Origin: Hyphomicrobiales bacterium
Lineage (GTDB): Bacteria; Pseudomonadota; Alphaproteobacteria; Rhizobiales; Aestuariivirgaceae
Direction: 5' to 3'
DNA: 20,288 nucleotides
NCBI GenBank assembly: GCA_003151375.1
Contig: PLXI01000132.1
Location: 1 to 20,288 of the forward strand
The translations under genes and the position numbers were made by a program. Positions 15,348-20,288 of the stretch are shown here, in pieces; the stretch's first letter is position 1, and every line of letters starts with the position of its first letter. Below the pieces are notes generated by a model. That model was not told the DNA's origin and did no database searches. It saw only the letters and a program-made list of their open reading frames with translations.

Positions 15348-16331
15348 ATGGCAGGAAAGATAAGATGGGGCATTCTGGCAACTGGTTGGATCGCCGATTT
15401 GTTCGTGAAGGACTTGTTGCTGACGGGGCACAGTGTCACGGCAGTAGGCTCGCGCAATGACGAAAGCGCCAGGCGGTTTGCCAGGGAATTTGGCATTGCC
15501 ACTGCCCATGGCAGCTATGCAGCGCTGGTGGCTGACCCTAATGTGGACGTCGTCTACATCGCTACACCGCATCCACATCATGTGTCGGCGGCGAAGCTTG
15601 CTCTGACCGCAGGAAAACATATCCTTGTAGAAAAACCCTTCACCATCAATGCGCGAGAAGCAGCCGAGATTGTCGCCCTTGCTAAAGCCAAAAATCTGAT
15701 GGTGCTGGAGGCAATGTGGACACGGTTTCTGCCGCATATGCGTCGCATCCGCGAGATCATAGCCGCCGGGACGATTGGAGAGATACGCTCGCTGATCGCC
15801 GACCATAGGCAAAAACTGCCGGATGACCCAAAACACCGCTTGAACGATCTGACGCTTGGCGGCGGGGCGCTATTGGATTTGGCAATCTATCCGATTTCAT
15901 TTGCGTGGGATATTTTGGGAAAACCTGCTACCGTCAAAGCCTCCGCCACGTTCCGGGCCACCGGCGCGGATGCGCAAGTTGCAACGATCTTTCACTATGC
16001 TTCGGGTGCCATTGCCACGACGCTTTCCTCCAGCGACAGTGGTGGGTCGAACCGGGCAAGCATAGTCGGCACCAAGGGGCGGATCGAAATCGACCGTGTG
16101 TGGTATTCGCCCACAACCTTCCGAGTCTATGATAATGCCAACGCGATCAAAGAGACTTTTGACGGGGCGGTAGAGGGGCGAGGCATGCAATTTCAAGCGG
16201 ATGAAGCTGAGCGCCTGATCGAATTGGGCTTGACCACCGGCGATATCATGCCGTCCGCGCAATCTGTCGAAATCATGCACACGCTGGATCAGGTGCGCGT
16301 GCTGATTGGGCTGAAATATCCTGGCGAGTAA
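15348..16331 (+). CDS. Gfo/Idh/MocA-family NAD(P)-dependent oxidoreductase (dihydrodiol-dehydrogenase-like)
   Basis: A 327-aa cytoplasmic dehydrogenase. The N-terminal Rossmann domain shows WGILATGWIA (7-16), a sugar-dehydrogenase-type VYIATPHPHH (69-78) and the family lysine in HILVEKPFT (91-99; E95-K96-P97). The C-terminal alpha/beta domain has GGGALLDLAIYP (171-182), where D177 and Y181 take the usual catalytic acid/base positions. The pattern resembles the dimeric dihydrodiol / D-xylose dehydrogenase subgroup. The substrate is probably a sugar, polyol or related hydroxy compound and cannot be named. Length is normal. AGAGGA lies eight bases before the ATG. The gene stands alone: decayed AraC remnant upstream, orphan gene downstream. 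Confidence 0.88.
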   Translation: MAGKIRWGILATGWIADLFVKDLLLTGHSVTAVGSRNDESARRFAREFGIATAHGSYAALVADPNVDVVYIATPHPHHVSAAKLALTAGKHILVEKPFTINAREAAEIVALAKAKNLMVLEAMWTRFLPHMRRIREIIAAGTIGEIRSLIADHRQKLPDDPKHRLNDLTLGGGALLDLAIYPISFAWDILGKPATVKASATFRATGADAQVATIFHYASGAIATTLSSSDSGGSNRASIVGTKGRIEIDRVWYSPTTFRVYDNANAIKETFDGAVEGRGMQFQADEAERLIELGLTTGDIMPSAQSVEIMHTLDQVRVLIGLKYPGE

Positions 16332-16487
16332 CTTAATTCGCCAATCGAGTGACGCGGTGACAGAATTGTTCTTTTTGATTTCTGGCTCCGCGCTGGCCGG
16401 TCAGCAGATGTCGATCCCAAAATTTCTGAACCCCTCCCTTTAGGTTTTTCAAACTTCACCTGGGCTGCTTACCCGAAAATCTTGTCC

Positions 16488-16505
16488 GAATGGTACACAC
16501 CATTC
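16488..16505. repeat. Perfect 7-bp inverted repeat with 4-base loop
   Basis: GAATGGT-ACAC-ACCATTC lies in the 287-bp spacer between the oxidoreductase and the 62-aa gene. No T-run follows. It could be an operator for the downstream gene or an RNA hairpin. Apart from this I see nothing in 16332-16618. Confidence 0.4.
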
Positions 16506-16618
16506 ATGCCTTCCGAGTTTTGACCTTCAAACGAAACTGCTGTCTGACTGAAATTTTCCTCAATTGTCAGAAATTGTAAAACTCATCAAGTGTGAAGCCG
16601 TAAGACAAAGGATACATC

Positions 16619-16807
16619 ATGTTGAAACTCTTTGAATCCCTGCGGCATTTTTTCGGTCGCGACGCAGCTGAACAGCCATGGGCTGAGGCCGTCTTGCACG
16701 GTGGTCTCAGTGCAGCTTCACAACACAAGCTCTACTATGCCCTGATCATGGATGCGTCATGGATTGAAAAAAATCGTTATCCTCGATCGCCCGAGCTTAC
16801 AAACTGA
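16619..16807 (+). CDS. Small hypothetical protein (62 aa)
   Basis: A 62-aa protein of unknown function, with no membrane segment, signal peptide or known motif. It has an amphipathic N-terminus (MLKLFESLRHFFGRD) and an aromatic-rich end (KLYYALIMDASW). It is supported mainly by AAAGGA six bases upstream of the ATG and by lying in tandem with the TSUP gene 66 bp downstream. It may be co-transcribed with that exporter. It could still be a spurious frame. Confidence 0.5.
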   Translation: MLKLFESLRHFFGRDAAEQPWAEAVLHGGLSAASQHKLYYALIMDASWIEKNRYPRSPELTN

Positions 16808-16873
16808 CTGAGAGGGGTGCGGCTCCGTCAATTAGATGGGTCGCAGGACGGACAAAGAAGGGGAACCATTACA

Positions 16874-17806
16874 ATGAGCAACCAAGCCGTTATTGGAGAC
16901 GAAGGCCAAGAGGGTGAGGAGCGCACGCACGGCCTTCCATGGATCGCAATTGGTGTGGGGGCCATTGCCGTTGTTGCTGCATTCGCTCTGGCCTACACTC
17001 ATGGCGGGTTGGCAACCGGGGCCAATACTTCCGGATTCAATCCACAATATGCAATATCGGGCGTTCTCGTGGGCGTTCTGGTGGGATTGACCGGGGTGGG
17101 CGGTGGTTCGTTGATGACCCCGCTGCTGGTGTTACTGTTCGGATTTCATCCGGCGACTGCGGTCGGAACCGATCTTCTTTACGCTTCTGGAACCAAGAGC
17201 GTTGGCACGCTGGTTCACGGCGCCAATAAGACCGTGGACTGGACTGTCACCTTGCGATTGGCGTTGGGCAGTATTCCGGCGACGATCCTGACGGTGGCGG
17301 TGCTCTACTGGTTACATTTGAACGGGGACGCGGTATCGAAAGTGATCTCGACAGTGCTTGGTTTTGCGCTGGTACTGACCGCGGTGACGCTGCTGTTTCG
17401 CAAGAAGCTCTATGACTACGCTGCCAGCAGGAACTTCGATCCCAGCGAGCAGACCACCCGGGTTCTGACGGTTACGCTCGGGGCGGCGCTCGGGGTGCTA
17501 ATCACGCTATCCTCGGTGGGTGCAGGAGCGATCGGTGTGACCGTTTTGATTTTCCTGTATCCCAAACTGCCTTTGGCAAAGATTGTCGGCTCGGACATTG
17601 CGCACGCCGTGCCCTTGACCTTGATCGCTGGCGTGGGCCATCTGGCGCTCGGGTCAGTCGATCCGTCGCTGCTAGGCTCGCTGCTGGTGGGTTCTATTCC
17701 TGGGATCATTTTCGGCAGCCAGCTGACCTCGCGGATTCCCGAGCGTGTCCTACGGCCCATCCTGGCGGGAACCTTGGCAGTCGTCGGAACCAAGCTGGTC
17801 ATCTAA
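16874..17806 (+). CDS. TSUP (TauE/SafE) family permease, probable sulfite/organosulfonate exporter-like
   Basis: A 310-aa inner-membrane protein of the sulfite exporter TauE/SafE family (COG0730). After a charged N-terminal tail (1-20) there are about eight hydrophobic helices. The first family repeat reads ISGVLVGVLVGLTGVGGGSL with FHPATAVGTDLLYASGTKSVG following; the second half repeats it in diverged form (AALGVLITLSSVGAGAIGV...LPLAKIVGSDIAHAVPLT). The ATG at 16874 is preferred over the GTG at 16817 because AAGGGGA (16858-16864) lies nine bases before it. Family members move small anions or sulfur compounds across the inner membrane; the substrate is not deducible. There are no sulfur-metabolism genes nearby. 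Codon use looks more GC-rich than in the nitrogen locus. Confidence 0.88.
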   Translation: MSNQAVIGDEGQEGEERTHGLPWIAIGVGAIAVVAAFALAYTHGGLATGANTSGFNPQYAISGVLVGVLVGLTGVGGGSLMTPLLVLLFGFHPATAVGTDLLYASGTKSVGTLVHGANKTVDWTVTLRLALGSIPATILTVAVLYWLHLNGDAVSKVISTVLGFALVLTAVTLLFRKKLYDYAASRNFDPSEQTTRVLTVTLGAALGVLITLSSVGAGAIGVTVLIFLYPKLPLAKIVGSDIAHAVPLTLIAGVGHLALGSVDPSLLGSLLVGSIPGIIFGSQLTSRIPERVLRPILAGTLAVVGTKLVI

Positions 17807-17808
17807 TT

Positions 17809-17834
17809 TGTCCGTCGTCAGATAAACTCGGACA
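17809..17834 (+). terminator. Hairpin directly after the TSUP gene
   Basis: TGTCCG (17809-17814) pairs with CGGACA (17829-17834) across 14 bases, beginning two bases after the stop codon. The arm-loop geometry equals the GTCCG-N14-CGGAC repeats elsewhere in the window. No T-run follows, so it may be a weak terminator, an mRNA 3' stabiliser or a repeat copy. Confidence 0.4.
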
Positions 17835-17851
17835 GAGCGCTGATTGGATAG

Positions 17852-17959
17852 AGGCACCGGCGTATCGCGGCCTTCATATTAAGCGGCTTGCTTCAGGTGG
17901 GCATGGACCCCAGGCAGTATCTGTACGTGCCCCATTCTTCACGTGTAAGAAAACTATGA
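17852..17959 (+). pseudogene. Possible IS66-type transposase C-terminal scrap
   Basis: The open frame reads RRIAAFILSGLLQVGMDPRQ then YLYV. The pattern AA..xS...GxDPxxYL recalls the C-terminal tail of IS66-family transposases (AAxxxSL...NGIDPxxWL), but it is three residues shorter and there is no other supporting block. Very tentative. Confidence 0.2.
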
Positions 17960-18026
17960 TGATCTTACAGTATATTTGATTTGATAAGTTTTGCTTCGGC
18001 ACGCAAGATGATCGAACTGAAACAAT

Positions 18027-18077
18027 CTCAACATGCAAAACGTTGAGCTGCGTGCAAACTCAAATTCTCAACAGGAG
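18027..18077 (+). promoter_or_regulatory. Overlapping alternative hairpins ahead of the CHRD gene
   Basis: CTCAAC occurs at 18027-18032 and 18067-18072, and its complement GTTGAG at 18042-18047 can pair with either. The second pairing ends against the AGGAG ribosome-binding site (18073-18077). The two folds exclude one another, so translation could be modulated. Six-base arms are short and could be chance. Confidence 0.3.
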
Positions 18078-18083
18078 TAGAAG

Positions 18084-18500
18084 ATGAACAAATCAATTCT
18101 TATTGCTGCAACCCTTACAACAGGACTGCTGGCTTCAACACCCGTATTCGCTGAGGTATTGGCTTTTAAAGCCACGCTTGATGGAGCTAGCCAATCACCT
18201 AAGGTTGACACAAAGGCCACGGGTACAGCAGACATCAAGGTCGATACTGACGCCAAAACCATCACTTGGGTAATCAAAAGCAAAGATTTGACCGGGCCAG
18301 TTACTGCCGCTCATTTTCATGGTCCGGCTGCCGTTGGGGCGAACGCCGCACCGGAAATTGACATTTCCAAATCGGTCGATGCAGGCACTTCCCCAATCAC
18401 TGACGCTCAGCTCGCCGATTTGCAAGCCGGAAAGGTTTACGTGAATCTTCACACGGCAAAATTTCCCGATGGTGAAATTCGCGGTCAAGTTCTGAAGTAA
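18084..18500 (+). CDS. Secreted CHRD-domain protein
   Basis: A 138-aa protein with a clear Sec signal peptide (MNKSILIAATLTTGLLASTP, cleavage near VFA-E at 23/24), so it is periplasmic or exported. The remainder is a single CHRD domain: it opens with FKATLDGASQSP, has a central TGPVTAAHFHGPA (HFHG core) and ends with VYVNLHTAKFPDGEIRGQV, the typical closing strand. CHRD domains were named from chordin; their bacterial function is not known to me, and binding or structural roles have been suggested. The ATG is supported by AGGAG seven bases upstream. The gene stands alone and is followed immediately by a strong hairpin. Confidence 0.9.
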   Translation: MNKSILIAATLTTGLLASTPVFAEVLAFKATLDGASQSPKVDTKATGTADIKVDTDAKTITWVIKSKDLTGPVTAAHFHGPAAVGANAAPEIDISKSVDAGTSPITDAQLADLQAGKVYVNLHTAKFPDGEIRGQVLK

Positions 18501-18504
18501 AAAT

Positions 18505-18532
18505 GTGACCAGCAGCTCCGGCTGCTGGTCAC
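18505..18532. terminator. Strong 12-bp hairpin with UCCG tetraloop after the CHRD gene
   Basis: GTGACCAGCAGC pairs perfectly with GCTGCTGGTCAC around TCCG, a UNCG-type loop closed by C-G. It begins four bases after the CHRD stop. In the plus direction no T-run follows. In the minus direction it is followed by ATTTTTAC, so it is a better intrinsic terminator for minus-strand transcripts arriving from 18722. Confidence 0.7.
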
Positions 18533-18721
18533 CTAGCGTTGCGCACCACTATTGCGAAATTCTCAATTAGTTGAATTTCAGTCCGGCAAATTGGGTCCGA
18601 AGCATCGCGGAATTTGTCTGGTGACAAGGTCGGACCAGACGTCACCGAAGCGACGTGGCTCTCATCGCAAAATTGTTCGCAGTCAGTTGTCCCCCCACCG
18701 CTGCACCCCGGTGCAACTAGT
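18533..18721. other. Non-coding stretch between the CHRD gene and the zinc-ribbon remnant
   Basis: No gene supported. A 7-bp inverted repeat, GTCTGGT (18616-18622) and ACCAGAC (18634-18640), is present. Between the remnant and the hydrolase gene (18983-19091) I see nothing. Confidence 0.4.
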
Positions 18722-18979
18722 CTATTCGGCCGTGACTATGAGACAGCTTTTGTCATCGGCACTGTTACTATGTCCGCATTCTGGGCAGCTCAACATTTCT
18801 CGCAGCACTGAAAATTCCATCTTAGGGCCAAAGAAAACATCGTTTAGGTCTTTTGTGCTGATTGTTTTGCAAGTCTTGCACGTGAGTACGAGATGCTTGC
18901 CTTGGGCTACGAGGTCGCCAACGGTGATTGCTTTCTTAGGAGAGATTTTTGGCCGTTGCCAGCACTTCGAAAGCCAATG
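18722..18979 (-). pseudogene. Zinc-ribbon protein reading frame lacking a normal start (probable remnant)
   Basis: On the minus strand an open frame of 85 codons runs from 18979 (after TGA 18982-18980) to TAG at 18724-18722. It contains ITVGDLVAQGKHLVLTC, then CKTC, a spacer with DVFFGPKMEF, then LSCPECGHSN. This is a CxxC...CxxC zinc ribbon of the type found in short hypothetical proteins of rhizobia and relatives (from memory). No ATG, GTG or TTG lies upstream of the first cysteine pair; the only ATGs are late in the frame (codon M before EFSV and M before LSCPEC). The 5' end is therefore probably lost, frameshifted or started at a rare codon. The minus-strand hairpin at 18505-18532 lies downstream and could terminate it. 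Confidence 0.55.
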
Positions 18980-19091
18980 TCAGGGCGCGGCCTATACCAG
19001 CAACTAATCTTGGCCAAAACGAAAGCTGAAAATGGCGCAGTAACGACAATCAGCCTGCGCTATTGCGTTTGAATCCGATTTTACAATACGG

Positions 19092-19964
19092 CTATTTTTC
19101 GAGCCGCTGTTTTACAAAGCCATCCACCTTTTTGACGGCATCGGCAAAGGCCGCGACGTTGGCCGGGTCGTCCTGGCGTGACTTGCTGGGCTCATCAAAA
19201 TCGTGCGTTGCGCCGGGATAGATGGTGATGTCGGCATCACCTGACTTATCCTTAATGGCATCCACCAGCCGCTTGCAATGAGCCGCTGAAACTTCCTCAT
19301 CATTGTCCCCAGAAAAAACCCGGAGCGGAGATACAGGCTGAAAGCCGTCATTGAACTGATCGTGAAGCCCACAGGCCGGATAAAAGGCAACCCCTGCGGC
19401 AAATCCATCTGTCTGGGCGACGCCGAGCGCCGCCAGGTTCTGAGGCGAGAGGCTGGCAATCGTGGCACTTCCACCATTTGACCAGCCCTGAAGCAAAACA
19501 TGCTTGGGATCGACATCAGAACGCGCGTCGAGGAAACGCAGTCCACCATATGCATCCAGTGGCCGCACCGTCACCTCGTTCACCGCGTCTGGCCGTGAAT
19601 CATAGGAGTGGATGGGAAAGCCATCCGGATAACCACGGGCCGAGAAACTGTCGACCAAAAGTACAAGATAGCCCTTGTCAGTCCAGTGGTGCCCCCAAAA
19701 CAGATGACGTTTCATCAAAGTGGTGGAGTCATATTCCCCATTGGCAAGTGAGGAGAAGGCGCCTGAACGCCCATGCATCATCACCACGGCAGGCGTCTTT
19801 GCGCTGTGCCCTGTCGGCACGAACAAGTAGCCATCGAGCAAAGTCTTTCCGTCCATGCTTGGGAATTGCACGTGGGTGATTTTGTCCGCAGCCAAGGCCG
19901 CACCGGATGCAAGGGCCATGGCAGCCACCACAATCAGGCGAGATAACAAACGAAGTGTGATCAA
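19092..19964 (-). CDS. Secreted dienelactone-hydrolase-family alpha/beta hydrolase
   Basis: A 290-aa protein with a signal peptide (LLSRLIVVAAMALASGAALA, cleavage near residue 25/26), so periplasmic. The fold is alpha/beta hydrolase: PAVVMMHGRSG (58-68, oxyanion region), the nucleophile S162 in QGWSNGGS (159-166), acid D220 or D222 in FSGDNDEEV, and H254 in GATHDFDEP. The pattern fits dienelactone hydrolase-like enzymes (COG0412), which hydrolyse esters or lactones. The usual DLH nucleophile is cysteine; serine here suggests an esterase-like use. The start is a TTG (19964-19962) with AGG five bases upstream; no ATG precedes the signal peptide. It lies downstream of the Crp/Fnr gene on the same strand, 93 bp away, with a nested hairpin between. 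Confidence 0.85.
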   Translation of the reverse strand: MITLRLLSRLIVVAAMALASGAALAADKITHVQFPSMDGKTLLDGYLFVPTGHSAKTPAVVMMHGRSGAFSSLANGEYDSTTLMKRHLFWGHHWTDKGYLVLLVDSFSARGYPDGFPIHSYDSRPDAVNEVTVRPLDAYGGLRFLDARSDVDPKHVLLQGWSNGGSATIASLSPQNLAALGVAQTDGFAAGVAFYPACGLHDQFNDGFQPVSPLRVFSGDNDEEVSAAHCKRLVDAIKDKSGDADITIYPGATHDFDEPSKSRQDDPANVAAFADAVKKVDGFVKQRLEK

Positions 19965-20011
19965 GACAACCTGCCAATTTAATGATTAAAGGAAAATGAA
20001 GGCTATGCGCT

Positions 20012-20057
20012 GGCCCAACGGCCGTCAAGCAAACTCACCTGCAGTTTGCGTTGGGCC
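20012..20057. terminator. Nested inverted repeat between the Crp/Fnr gene and the hydrolase gene
   Basis: The outer arms GGCCCAAC (20012-20019) and GTTGGGCC (20050-20057) match over 8 bp. The inner arms GCAAACT (20029-20035) and AGTTTGC (20043-20049) match over 7 bp, with a nine-base bulge on one side. It abuts the TAG of the regulator gene (20060-20058). In the minus direction no clean T-run follows, so it is either a factor-assisted terminator or a leader structure for the hydrolase. Confidence 0.6.
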
Positions 20058-20288
20058 CTATTCAGCTTCCGCTGCCTCAAGCCCGGCGCAACGTTTCAGC
20101 GGCGCGATGTTGCAAATGATTTTCCCCTGGTCTCTGCTGATGGCGCCATCTTCCTCAAGCGCTACCAGTGCGGCATTAACCTTGGGGCGCGAAGCTCCAA
20201 TCAGCAAGCCAAGCTCGCCTTGCGAAATATCAAAGCTGAGATCAACCCGGCTGTTCAACGAGTCGCCATATTGGGCCTGGGCCGTGGC
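20058..20288 (-). CDS. Crp/Fnr-family transcriptional regulator, C-terminal part (5' end outside window)
   Basis: About 76 codons of a frame that stays open to the right edge. The visible part is the winged helix-turn-helix: DISQGELGLLIGASRPKVNA (turn at GAS, recognition helix RPKVNAALVALEEDG) followed by the wing AISRDQGKIICN. This matches the end of Crp/Fnr proteins (SQEDLAxLxGxSRxxVNRxLxxLExxGLI). The cyclic-nucleotide-binding-like sensor domain lies outside, so ligand and target are unknown. The ATG-less left portion of the frame continues upstream, so it is truncated only by the window. It ends next to a nested hairpin. The hydrolase gene downstream may be in its unit. Confidence 0.85.
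   Translation of the reverse strand, partial: ATAQAQYGDSLNSRVDLSFDISQGELGLLIGASRPKVNAALVALEEDGAISRDQGKIICNIAPLKRCAGLEAAEAE

Noticed and set aside
16350..16600. Short minus-strand open frame in the spacer (about 37 codons)
   Set aside because: No start codon context and no recognisable similarity.
16817..16873. GTG start extending the TSUP protein by 19 residues
   Set aside because: No spaced ribosome-binding site before the GTG, whereas AAGGGGA lies nine bases before the ATG at 16874; the extension is rich in Arg and Gln and unlike the family.
18772..18795. Apparent further copy of the GTCCG-N14 repeat
   Set aside because: On the minus strand this stretch encodes the second cysteine pair (LSCPECGH) of the zinc-ribbon frame, and the right arm does not pair. 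Similarity to the repeat is coincidental.
18552..19007. 151-codon plus-strand frame in the spacer
   Set aside because: No ribosome-binding site and no recognisable domain. The minus strand of the same stretch holds a coherent zinc ribbon, so this is a shadow frame.

Overview
The window looks like a chromosomal piece from an alphaproteobacterium, probably of the Hyphomicrobiales (rhizobial) type. I infer this from the gene families and from the mix of sigma-54/NtrC-type nitrogen control, a Crp/Fnr regulator and a transglutaminase/ATP-grasp/alpha-E/DUF2126 cluster. No gene is close enough to a remembered sequence to name a species. No rRNA, tRNA, CRISPR array or intact insertion sequence was seen.

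Region 1 (1-5508) is a nitrate/nitrite assimilation locus. nirB (minus strand, running off the left edge) is divergent from a NarK-type nitrate/nitrite transporter and a PP2C phosphatase-Ser/Thr kinase fusion on the plus strand. The 354-bp spacer holds a near-consensus sigma-54 promoter facing each way. An NtrC-like site lies between them, and there is also a perfect 17-bp palindrome of unknown owner. Both arms are therefore probably induced together under nitrogen limitation.

Region 2 (5509-7098) holds a duplicated multi-pass membrane protein with an ExxE motif in each half, followed at 10 bp by a two-helix small membrane protein. After that comes a gene-poor spacer carrying a 45-bp-spaced pair of short hairpin repeats.

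Region 3 (7108-14758) is a predicted peptide/amide-bond synthesis and modification system. On the minus strand, in transcription order, are a transglutaminase-DUF2126 (putative amidoligase) fusion, a circularly permuted ATP-grasp-alpha-E fusion starting one base later, and a stand-alone transglutaminase-like protein 11 bp further on. A zinc-ribbon HExxH metallopeptidase converges on them. The substrate of this widespread family set is, to my knowledge, unknown. It is the best candidate in the window for an undescribed biochemical system.

Region 4 (14759-20288) is a patchwork of unrelated genes: a Gfo/Idh/MocA oxidoreductase, a 62-aa orphan, a TSUP (TauE/SafE) exporter, a secreted CHRD-domain protein, a secreted dienelactone-hydrolase-like protein, and the C-terminal end of a Crp/Fnr regulator cut by the right edge. 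Between them lie decayed genes: an AraC-family helix-turn-helix remnant with an in-frame stop, a minus-strand zinc-ribbon reading frame without a normal start, and possibly a transposase scrap. Hairpins and small repeats sit beside several of these genes. Parts of this region look visibly more GC-rich than region 1, which suggests an accessory, rearranged segment.
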